From: Cunninghamia lanceolata
Taxonomy: Eukaryota > Streptophyta > Pinopsida > Cupressales > Cupressaceae
NCBI GenBank assembly: GCA_027924645.1
Contig: BSBN01000047.1
Span: 2,232,001-2,296,000 of the forward strand
Length of the DNA stretch: 64,000 nt
Direction: 5' to 3'
In this document: in pieces, positions 26,901-38,900 of the stretch
Position numbering within the stretch: position 1 is the first letter of the stretch
Layout: each line of letters begins with the position of its first letter
Made by a program: the position numbers and the translations under genes
The notes under the pieces: model-generated
The model's database searches: none
What the model was told of the DNA's origin: nothing
Seen by the model: only the letters and a program-made list of their open reading frames with translations

Positions 26901-29900
26901 AGTGCATTTACCAGACGCCTTTAAGGATATTGGTATGATGTAAATGATGATCCTGTAAACTCCTTTTACCTCGAGCTATTATCTCATAGTAACAAATACA
27001 ATCAACCTTGAGGTTTAATTTCACACTGGCACTTGGGCGTATAGATGTGCTTTGCCGTGCATATTGTCTTATTGTTTTCTTAACTGCATATCAAGAGTCA
27101 TATATTTGTGCCTTGATGTATTAGTTCCTTAGCTCTTGTCTTTGTCTTGTCCATGCATCTACCCCTTGATGAATGGTCACATTTGCTTCATTGGTATCTC
27201 CTCTACATACCCCAAATTTGGCATACAGTTACCTTGTCCTATCACTCTGTTGTCTGGCCACTGTTTATCAAAATTTCCTCCTTTAACCTGCCAGTTTCAG
27301 AATTTTGAAAATTTTCGGTCTATTCATCAGTTTTTTCATTCTATCTTAGTGCACTAGTTATCTGGCCACAGTTTATCAAAAGTTTCTCCTTTAACCTGCC
27401 AGTTTCAGAATTTTGAATATTTTCAGTCCATTCATCAGTTTTTCATTCTGTCTTACTGCACTAGTTCTCTGTTCACTGTTTATCAAAATTTCCTCCTTTA
27501 ACTTGCCCAGTTTCAGAATTTTGAAAACTTTCAGTCCATTCATCAGTTTTTTCATTCTGTCTTACTGTGCTAGTTTCTGCATATTATTATCTGTCTTGCA
27601 AGTATCTTTAACTAAAGATTGTGTGTCAAAAAGTCATTTATAAATGTCCCTTTCTAGCTTGTTTTCAGATCTTTTGGCACATTGTACTTAGTCCTATCAA
27701 GGTAGCTTTGTCTTGTACCTGCTACAGTTGAGTATAGCTGTTTATCACTCACATGTGATCTATATGCCAAGAACTACCTAAGCCTTTTTAAGGATTTTGT
27801 TCCACATTAATATCTCCCTACCTACATATTTTCCAGTTTGCTTTCTTCTGGTTTTGGTCAGTCACTGTTCAATCATCCTTTCAACCTACAGTTTGCAATC
27901 TTGGAATCCCTCTCAGGAGCCATATAGCTCCCTTTACATTCACCCAGTTAGGGCAATCCTTTCAGACTATAGCATCAGCCATCAGATCTTGTTGTACCTT
28001 GCAAGATTCTGTGGTCTTACTCCAATATCAAGGTGGTCCTTGCATGGAGTCTTGGAGCTTGCCAGTTAGATGTCACACCAATTCTTCCTCAACGTCAGTC
28101 TGCATTAATTTCCATCCGGATAAGCTATTTATTCCAGGTTGGAAATTTCTATTTTTCTTTCCCTTTTGCTTTTTTTTTGTTTTTTTATTCTGTTTGTTTT
28201 CTGGTTTCTTTGCAAGGGAAAGAGAAAAAACTGTTAAGGGTAGAAATATTATTCAACATTACCTTTCAACCTTGTGAAATAAGGGAACTAGGTAGTACAG
28301 ATCTCCACCTCTATCCTTCGTTTCATTTTGTAGAGGAAAAAGAGAGTACATTTTGTTGTTCTTCTATTTTCCCTTATCCCTCTACACACAGCACTCTGCA
28401 AATTAGTCACAAGAAGCATAAAATCAGCACCATAAATGGCACAAACCTATCTCAGCCAATCTTGATGCCAGATTTCATCACAGCATGCATCAAGTCTCTT
28501 CCCATAACACGCTTTTGCATCTAAATATCACTGTCTGCTCCAAATGTGGTGCACTTTCACATTTCTAGCTGCTTTATTACATCTTTCTGTGCTTTAAACC
28601 TCTTCTCTTGATTCATCCATTTCCCATCCCATTTCTATCATCCAAATCAACCAAATCTAAGTTTACTCTTGCCACCTAAGGGGTCTACATATTGTCAAAT
28701 CCGATCCAGAAAATCAGTTTTAGACTCATCCATCTATTTAGTCTATCACATTCATGTAGACAACTCGCCCCCAAAACCTCTGGATGAGCTCTTTTTCAAG
28801 CTTTTTGTTTCAATAACACTTCCCACTCTCTACACATGAATGATGCGATAAAATCTTCACTCTTCTATCTTGCTTCGACACCAATTTCTCAACTTCAAAA
28901 CTCTTTAACTTTGTCCTTATATGGCTCATATGTGTTTATAATTTTATTATCAATTTGTCACAAATATTACAACTGCACTGTAAACTTCATCTCCAATCTG
29001 GGCTCTCCAATTCTATCAAAGCGTTCAAAAACCAAAAAATTGCAGAAAAAGTTGAATAACACACTAATTTTAGAGGGTAATCCGGTACCATAAGTACTTT
29101 CATTAGGCCCTTTTGCTTGCAGATTTTGCAGCTATGTAACTGTGGAAGTTACTTGAGCTTTGGAGAGACTTAAATAGGCAGAGTCTATTGGCACCTGCCC
29201 AAAAATGTGAAAATTTCCCGCTTTAGTGTCCCTTTGTTGCCTTGGAAGTGTTTTACCCATTACTGATAACCGATCGAAGGTTTCCTTAAATGGGCCTTCC
29301 CTTGGTCAATTTTTATCTTGGAGTTGTGCATTGCCTTCCCCATGTTCCTATCATATGCTGGAGTTTCTAATAAATCCAAAAAATTTGAAGTGTTGGGTGT
29401 TTTTTGTCATTTTGGATGTTTCTGCGAAGTTGCAAAGTTTTAGTCAACTACTGGACATTTTCTTTTCACCTCCCATCCGGTCCTCACCTCCTTTCCCATA
29501 TGAAAGTCCCGCAAATCTTATCGAGCCTTCAATCTTTCTCCTTCCACCCATTTCTTCAATTTGTAGGATCTCGCTGGACTATTGGACCTTAAACCTTGAT
29601 GCTTCAATATCCAGTCCTCTCGTCCCCTTCCATATACCCACATATCCTTTCCCATTTTTCCCCTTCATATTTCCTCCAACTTGCATTTTGCAAACTTCTA
29701 ACGGACTACTTCTATTTTCTTCTCGCCTTCTGATTTCCCGACCCCCATCTCTTCTCCGCATTTCTCCATTTCACTTTTTGTCCTGTTTGTGGAGTTCCCA
29801 TGGCGACCGGATAATTTCACCCCCGAATCTTCACCTCTTTCCTTGCATCTCTTCCAACTCTTTTTGCGGGAAATTCCTGGGCTGCTAGACTTTCAACTTC

Positions 29901-32900
29901 GTGTCCCAATATCCAATCCTCCCATCCCTTTCTGCATTTCCACAAATCTTGTCCCTTCGTTCCCCTTCACTTTTCGTCTATTTTGCAGACTCTTGGAGTC
30001 CCTTCAGATTTCATCCATTTTCTTCCAACCTCCCGCCTTTTTTCACATTTCTTCATTTTCCCTTCAAACCCGATTTGCAGAATTTCCCTCTTGGACTGGA
30101 CATTTCCACCTCTCGTTCCCCATTCCTTTCCCTCATTCCTCACAATCCCTTTTGGGGGACATCGTCAAAGTCCTAGATTCTTCCATTTAATGCCTCCATT
30201 TCCTACCTCTAGTCCCACATGCTTTTCCCGCCTCCTATTTGCAGACTTTCCGTGGACTTCAAGATATCTTTCCTTTCACCCCATATTATGTCCTACTGTC
30301 CAGTTTCACAACCAAACCCTACATCTCCTCACGTCATTAAATCGCTCATTTTCTTCCTTTGTGGAAATCCAATGGACTTCCGGAGTTCCTTCACACATTT
30401 CCCTTGCTTCCAAATGTCCAGTTCCCACCTTCAGTTCCGCAAGGTTGCCAACTTCGCTTGGTAACCTCCATTCCCATATTCAGTCCCGTGTTGAATTCCC
30501 GCAACTATTCCAAAAAGCTTCACCCACCTCAACCACTCTCTTGCACGATCCAGGACCACCATTAATGGTCCCCAATGGACACAATCAAGCATATGAAGAC
30601 TTTCAAACACCTCCAGGTACTTGTGGACCCCACATAGTCATGATGTGTGTACAAAAGCATGGGTTGTTGATGCAAGGGGCATGGATCCAAGTGCGAATCC
30701 ACGTGAAAACGATGCAATGGGCATGGGCAATTGGAAAATCATGTTGACCACTCCAAGATTCTTGTCCAAACAACAAGAATGGATTGAAGAGCTATATATA
30801 CAAGTTTATAAGATGTAATAGGGGTTAGTCATTAAGCCAATTTTTAATTGTAAGTGTCTCAAGCAGGTTCTAAGGTATCAAACGATGAATGTCTAGCTTT
30901 GTAAATGATGAAGCATGTTTGTAAATCAAGGGAAGGGGTAGTTTAGTAAGTTTTTGCTTGTAAATGGTATGTCTCCATCGACAAGTTGTAATATCTCAAG
31001 AGGGGCTTGTTGATGATGTTTTTTTTTTTTTTTTTTTTGAAATTTTCTACTTTTTTTGTATTTTCTGAAATATAGAGATCTTGAAATCTCGAATCTTTCC
31101 TTCAAAGCTCACTTCAAACTTCAATCCACCACTTCGGAGTATCTAGTTGCTCTACTTGAAATGAAGAATATCCATGTTCATGCCCTCCTTCTAGCGCCAA
31201 AAATGTTGATGATGTTTTTTAGACAACACAACAATAGAACAAAACACCAAGTGTCCTATTCCCTCTAGAATAAAGTCTCTCAAAGGCTAAGCTATGTGAT
31301 CCAGTGAGACAACTTCAAGGTTCCTTATTCGTGATTGCAGCGGATAAACTCAGTGAATACATGTGATCTTGCTGATAATCACAATCTTTCAGTGTGGATG
31401 ATGCATGCACGATATTAAAAAGGGAAAAAGATAAGGGTTCAGAGAAACTAATCTAAGGTCAATGAGGCAATGATGATGCATAAATAGACAAACTCCTTAA
31501 TTAACCTAACTCCACTTCTCCAAGAATGCCTACAACTACATCGAGTAGGTGCAATCTCCTAAGGATAGCGAAAGGTTTTCAAATCATGAAAGCTTATATA
31601 AGCACCCATTAGACGACGCAGCTCAAACAAGCATCCACAATCGAACTCAAGCAAATTATGATGAAGCTCAGACTAACTTTACACAACACTTCACCAACGA
31701 TGAATGTCAAAAGCGTGAGCTAGGAGTTGATCAAATATTCAATACAACATGCATTACATCAATGAGCTACTACTCTACTTCTAATCTAATTAGAAACATC
31801 TCTCCATTTCATCAAGATACAAGAAACCATGTTATTCCACAAGACCACACTTAGCACCAAGCTCCAATGTCATTGCATTAATCTTGAGAAATATTTACAA
31901 CAATTTTCAAGTACTCTCGGAGAATTTTGAGTCTCTTTCTCCTCTACTCTTCTACTCTACTGCCTACTGACTAACTGTGAACTAACTGTTACAAATGAGG
32001 CAACAAGGCCTTTATATAGAGTTCCAGAATTACAATGAATGGCCTGGATCAATTCAAGTAGCCAGGGGCCCAGATCATGCAAGTTGAATGTGTATGCTAC
32101 ATGTTGCTCATTTGCTTAACACTGTGATTCTTTCTTCTTTGGCAAGATGTAGATCTTCCTTGTGAATGCATCTTTGTAGAGAGTAGTGTAGATGATGATG
32201 ATGTGAAGTAGGAGACTTCTCTCGGAGACTTGAAGATTGAAGAACTAGATGAATGTCCTCTCTAGATGTCATTGATGAAGAGTGACGGCATGTTAGACTT
32301 GAAGTGACCTCTTGGAGCAGCTATATGATGTCTCCTCCTTAGTAATGGCCTTCTAACCTCATTCCTTGCTTGACGGTGACTCCAAGCACTTCGTTCCTTA
32401 AATGACTTCTCAACTCCATCGATGCTCCTGCAACATAGAGAAACATCATATTAAACAATTGATAAGCATTTGATTTCATAGATTAAAGGAATCATTTCCA
32501 AGCATATTCAACATTCTTCTAGCTTAGACGTTGATTTAGGTTTGCAGAGATAGGAAAATGCGCCTAGCATCCTGGGCCTTAAATCTATCAAGTTTATGCT
32601 TTCAATCAGTTGGAAACATCTTGGAATAACCTCTCTCCCAAGGCGCTCACTTAGTAATGTAGGTTAAGGTGACTTTCCTTAGGGCGCAATTCTAGGCTTG
32701 CATAGGTGAAAAGTGCGCCTTACATGACTTAGTGTATTTTCATGATCTCAAAACACTTATTGATGGTTAAAATGTTCAACTTGGACAATGGTGAGGTCCT
32801 TCATCCTTGATTCCTACCTTACAATTAAGGCGCATATTTGAGGTTGTTCAAGTTGAAAAATGCACCTAGACTCACTTGGCATGTTCTTTGGCACTTTGAG

Positions 32901-35900
32901 GCTCTCAACACTTGTTTACATCCTCAGGAGACTATTTCATCCTTAGGCGTTCATTCCCATGGTGCCAAAAATGGTCTGTGGAGGCAAGAAGATGCGCCTA
33001 AGGTCTTATAGGCTATTTCTTCACTATTAGACGCCATTTTAGTGTCTTTGGAACTCCATGATTGCTAGGCGCAAATTGAGAGTTATACAAGTAAAAATTA
33101 GCGCCTTGGATTGGATGAGGTTTTCTTCAACTTAGGCGCACATCCAAGGCTAAAGGAGTTGACAATTGCGCCTTAGACTCTTCACTTGATGTTTATCACT
33201 CAATGATCTCCACTTCATGCCTTTCAACCATGCCTTTCAATGATTGATTCTTAACTTACATGCTAGATTTCAAGGTTTCAAGCTCTTTACTCTTAGGCGC
33301 CGCAATTGGATGGTAGAGACAAGAAAGTGCGGCTTGTCTTAAAAGGATACTTCATTTTCATGGATCCAAACCATTGTGGAGGTTCAACAAATGTGTCTTG
33401 AGACTTAAACTCCTTAAAATTGGTTGATGAATGCCCTCTGAGTGTTAGGCGCTAGAGTTGAGTTGCAAAAGTAGAAATGTGCGCCTAGCTCATCTATGCT
33501 CATTCCTTAGCATTTCATGGTTTCAAACACTTATTTAAACTCCTATGAAGACCATCTCATCCCTAGGCGACATTCTTATGGTTTTCATGCACTTGGCTTC
33601 AAGGCGCCAAAAGGTGACTATTCAAGAGTAAAGTTGCGCCTACACTTGGAGATGTTAAACATGTTCAATTTAATGGTTTTAAGTCAGTGCAGACACGTCT
33701 AGCCAATGTATAAGTGTTAAACGACCTTCTTGCTTCAAAGTAATATCAAACTTCATGATTCCTTGCCTTCCTTTTACCTAGGCGCAAAAATGAGGTTGCA
33801 CAGAGAGTGAAATGCACCTAAGTTTATATCTGCATTTTGGACTTAAATCAACTTGGGAACTCAAGGTGAGTTGATACCTTTCAAGGCGCCACCTTTCTAA
33901 GGACTTAGACATTCATTACATGTAAGGCACCAAAATGAGGCTATACAGAGGCAAATTTGCGCCTAAGTTTAAGGAGGTGCATACATCAAGTTTTGAGTGA
34001 TTCAAATCATTGGGAAGACTCAAAAGGGAGTCTCAACACTTAAACTTCTTCAAAGTTTATGAAATCAAGTACATTTCACTTAGGCGCCCAAAGTTGATCC
34101 TACAAGTGCAAATTGGCGCCTAGCTATCCAAGCATGGTTCTTGAAAATTGTTAAGTTTGAAGACTTTAAAACCACTACTTAGGGGCAAATTGATGATTGT
34201 TAATGATGATTTGCCAAGTTTATCCCTAGGCGCACATTTGAGTTTTATAGATGTGAAGTTGCGCCTAGCATCCTTGAAGCAATTTTTGCTCAGTTTAAAC
34301 CTTGGAGATGACTCCATAATGCAAATTTGCCATTGTCAGTGATGATTTCATCAGTTCCAACTCTAGGCGCACATTTATGCTTCTCTAAGAGTGAATATGC
34401 GCCTAAACTCTAGAGTCACTTCCTTGTAAAGTTTCCAATGTCTATGGCATTTCAAGGATCAAAACATCATTTTCTATCAAGGTGCCACAGTTTCATACTA
34501 AATTGGGCTAGTCATGATAAAAACCTCCTAGAATCACCACGGACTTCATCATGAAATAAATCAAAGACATCATCCAAGACCAAGGCAAAGCACTGGAGCT
34601 TAAAAAAAGGGGGTCCCCATTTGCAATGGGGGGATGTGTGATTAGGTCACAACAGGGCTCCGAACCTAGTTGTCTCTCACTTGCCACATTTGCTGACATG
34701 ATTGTAACAAAATTTGATTAATGTTGATAGGCATTCTAAAGCATTGCAAACTCTTTTGCAATTATCTTCTTTTGTTGCATGTGGGGTGTTGATGATTTGT
34801 AACGGATAATTAAGAATGACCATTCACAGGTTTCCTTATCTCATGAGTTCATATGCATATGTAAGCTCAGTTCCATTGTTGATTTACAAACATATTCTCC
34901 ATCATCTTTCTCAACTGACTCTGTTGCCCAGTGGAATAGGCATCAATCTGATTAGTGAGGGGCCAAACACATTTGATTTTAATCATCCCTCTTGTTAGTT
35001 GTAGGAGTAGGTTGGGATCCACCATACCTACATAATTAAATATTGTAAATCGTCATATCTTGTGCGGTCCTAAACTGGAATATCATTAGAGAATCATGCT
35101 GGTGTGTTTTTCCTCTTACCCATGCGAATGCAATGTTAAGTGGAGTCATATGTTGGGGAACAATACAGTATACCTGCTATATCTTTTGGTGCATGGTAAG
35201 AGTAAAATTATAATCTATTTATTAGAGGTCTTGTAGGTTTGTATGTAGCCAATGCTGACATGAACTTAGTGAGACAAACCTTGGGGTTCATAGCATATTG
35301 GGTATGGTTGTTTGAAGGCCTAGAATTTAAATTGTTATTTCTCTTTAATTGTCTTGTTATTGAGACCTTAGGGAACACCCCCCTTGGCCTTGTAGAGCCT
35401 AAAGTTGAAGGTGAGTTTACCCACTCACAATAATTGGTCCATTCATGCCACTGTCTGAGCATAAGTCTTGCCCCACTAGCTTTGTCAACATATCCCTGGC
35501 CTTACATTTTGGTGCCGGTCTTTAGAATTTGTGGAGCTGCGTGTTTGAGCACCAACAAGGTCAATAGTTTACAAGGATTTGGAATTTTAGAATGAAAGAG
35601 AAAAGCATGTTAAAAAGGAAGAATGAAGGCCTTCCCTAAGAGTGTCAATATAGGGAAATGTAGAAGAAAGCAATGAAATGTTTTTCACATCTACTTCTAT
35701 TATAAATGCTAATAAGTTTTTTTTACAAGTTAGATAATACTCTCATTGTGACCATTGATTGAATATAATTTCTTCTATTCACTTTCCAGGCATTAAACAT
35801 TACAGATCACCCATTTTCCAATATCTTCACACTATGGCCAAATCAGAAGACACTGCAATTGGCTTATTAACATTCATGAGAAGAAAACATGGATGCTTAG

Positions 35901-38900
35901 TATAATGGATGACAATCAACGAAGTGCAATGGATGACCATCAACAACCTTGCACATAGGTGATCACCTATCCAATCCCATTAGAATATTATGGCTCAAAA
36001 ATTTGGAACTCAAACCACCATAAGTAAAAATGGCCCAAAAGCTATAAGTACTACCTGAAGGCTGACTTGCAGACCTTAAACATAACTAAGCTTTCCTCTG
36101 CAGCTGAAACCATCCCATATCAAACAAAATAATTGAGTCCATGAGACCAAGGGGAGCTGAAGCGATTGGAATCCAATTGATTCATGTTCTAAAGACAATT
36201 GGGCCTCTCTTTGAAGCATTTTTGCACTCATTGGGTAAATAGACCACTTGAAGGCTTGTGAGGACAATTTGGACTTGTGTAGTTGCATCGTTTCCTTTTC
36301 AAGCTAATATGTAGGGAGTTAGGTGCACGTAGGAGTGTTTGATTGAGAAAGTCGTAGAGCTGGTTTGCAAATGTTAAAATTACTATTGTTCTTGCAAAGT
36401 GTTCCTAGAGCCCTTTGGGGAAAGTCGCTTGGAAACAATTTGAGAAGATAGTGGCCTGAGGAGACATATACCACACTCTTCCTAGAGATTTTCACCCACG
36501 CTGGATTTTCTCCAGACCAAATTCTCTATCATGCTTTGTTTTTCTGGTGTGTTTTAGTCAATGTTCCTAGGGGACACATCCCAGAAGCCTAGAAACCCAA
36601 CCTAAACATCCAAGACATTTTGGGTGCGGCAACAAGACATCACCCCCACCGTGTCCTCCTATTTTTGCAACAAGTCAAACATCCCCCTAAAAGAAAGAAA
36701 TTCAAGGTTCAGAACTTCTACACAGGTTCATTGTGAATGTGCAAGTAATTCAAGTTATTTCAATTTTGTAATTCAAAGTAATAAAGTGAAATTCTTTTAT
36801 TTAGTTAATTCAATCTAATCAAGTGTGGATAAGCACTAATGATTTAGACTTATCTTCCAAGTCCTCTCTTATGTGAGATAAGAATGCTATTTTTGGAAGA
36901 TTAGATTTTTAGCTGAATAGTATAAAGATAGGTGCAAAATAGAAGAACAATAACTCTATACAGTGATACAATTCCATGCAACTATTAGTTGAACAGTTGT
37001 GGAGGTTTTCTTATAAGCTTTCGAAGGAATGCAAAGCTGATTTGAAGGTGTAAATTATCTGTGGTTGTTGTTCTTCATTTCAGCATTTGGAATTTCAATT
37101 ATTGTGTAATTAACTCAATGTTTTCTAACATTAGGAAATTAGTCATCTAGATTGGAATTTTCTACATTGTATCAGAGAATCAAGGTTGCAGTAAAAAATT
37201 CGTGAGGTTTTTAGGTGGAAAATTGCGCAGAGTATTTGCAAAGAGAAATCACGCAGGTATTTTTAAGGGAAAAATCGTGCCCCTTTTCAAAAGCAAAATT
37301 GCAGCCAAAACATGAAAAAATTGCCACATTTTTTTGCAAATCATGACTAGTTTCAGAAAGATTTTGTGTCGAAATTTCTCAAAATCGCGGCCAGATTGAT
37401 CAAGAAAAATTTGCATAAGGTTTTTTTTAGGTTTAAATCATGTCGATTTTTGAAATCGCAGCTAGGAATTGATAAAACAATCACACTTTTTTGCATCCAA
37501 GCTTTAGGACGTGTTTTTGCAAAAATTCAAACGCGCAACCAAGGGTTTGTAGGTTGCGGCTAAAGGATTTAGTAAATCGCAGCTAGGGCAAAAGGATCAG
37601 CCTTTTTTTTTTGTTGTGGTCTGCTAGGGTTTTCTTGGTGAAAATCAAAGTTTTTTTGAGCCATTTTTGCAGCTTCAACTGCTAGGTCAAAGCGGTGGCT
37701 AGGGTAGCCACGTGAGCTAGGGTTTACAGACGTAATCGAGGGTTTTGGAAAAATTATTATTTTTCAAAATTTTTGAGCAGTTTGTTTATTTCTAGATTTG
37801 TGAGTTTTGTTTTGGAAGGAAAAAAAGTCAATGGTATTAGGTAACCTCAGATTTGAGGATAGGTTGGATGGCGCATTCAATTTCCTACCTTGGAAAGTTA
37901 GGATGACTCTGTTACTAGAGGAAAATGATCTTTGGGATATCGTCAAGGATCAGGTGGCTCCACCTACAAATCCACAGGATTTGGCAGTTCATAACAAGAA
38001 AAAGTTAAAATCCAAGTGGATGATCCTAGATGCGGTGAAGGATTGTTTAATTCCACATTTATCAGAGAAGTAAACAGCCAAGGAGATGTTCGATGCTCTG
38101 GTTAGTCTTTTCCAAAGTGAGAACATAAATAGGAAAATGATATTGAGAAACAAACTCAAATCCATAGAGATGTCTAGTTTGGATACTGTTACTAGTTACC
38201 TAATAAAGTTCACCCAGCTTCGTGACCAACTTGCAGTAGTCGGGGAGAAGGTACAAGATGCAAAGCTAGTGAACTTAGCTTTGAATGGGTTCTCATCTTC
38301 ATGGCAAGCATTTGTTCACAGCATTTGTGCTAGGGAAAAACTTCCTTTGAGAGACTATGGGATGATTCCATCCAGAAGGAAACTCATATGGAGTCAAAAG
38401 CCAACAAGAAGGGTGGTGACAAAAATTCAACTCTCTTTGGACAGATGAAGGGAAATAAAGGAAAAGGGAACAAGGGGAAGGGAAAGGATGAGGATTCATC
38501 CTCACAAGCAAGGAAGAAGGACTTGAGTAAAATCAAAAGCTTGATTTGTCATAAGTTCGATCATTATGCATCACGGCGTCTAGACAAGAAGAAGAACCAA
38601 GGGAAGTAGCAACAAAAGAAATTAGCAGCCTCTACAGAGACTCAAATGAATGAATTTGCTGCCAAGTTTAAGAAGAAATTCTCAATGGTCTCTTGTCTTT
38701 CTACCAACACAATATCAAAAGATGCTTGGTATGTGGATAGTGGGGCCTCTAGGCATATGACATCAGCCCAGTAGTATTTTACCAAATTGAAAGAACACAA
38801 CTCTAGAGTTTAGGTTGAGCTTGGTGATGATGTCAAGTATCCAGTAGCAGGAGTTGGTAAAATTTCCTTTCAACTTCAGTCAGGAACCTCTTTAGAGGTT

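Larger units (their letters stand above)
24475..27249. other. Intron 1 interval without recognisable element
   Basis: No coding region recognised. It contains a GT-rich microsatellite (about 25477-25513) and a two-copy 72-bp tandem repeat (25770-25913). Confidence 0.5.
31008..34654 (-). mobile_element. Deletion derivative of a large-LTR retrotransposon (near-solo LTR)
   Basis: A perfect 5-bp duplication GGGCT flanks it (31003-31007 and 34655-34659). On the minus strand the LTR starts TGTTGTGACC at 34654 and ends ACATCATCAACA at 31205, about 3450 bp. It is followed at once by TTTTTGGCGCTAG, the usual plant Gypsy-type primer-binding context. Only about 190 bp follow before a second ACATCATCAACA terminus at 31008. 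The element is thus a complete 5' LTR plus a stub of leader and the last bases of the 3' LTR, joined at a poly(A) tract (minus strand). No coding sequence remains. Confidence 0.85.

Noticed and set aside
29226..30747. Plus-strand frames of 133-254 codons as genes
   Set aside because: Strong pyrimidine bias makes stops rare. The proteins are Ser/Pro/Phe/Leu-rich without motifs, and three frames are open over the same DNA.
31549..31854. 101-codon frame
   Set aside because: It lies inside the R-U5 part of the large minus-strand LTR, antisense to it, with no motif.
32540..34410. CRISPR-like array
   Set aside because: Regularly spaced palindromic arms suggested a repeat-spacer layout, but arms are short and variable, spacings irregular, and the context is a plant LTR. 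It is a diverged tandem repeat.
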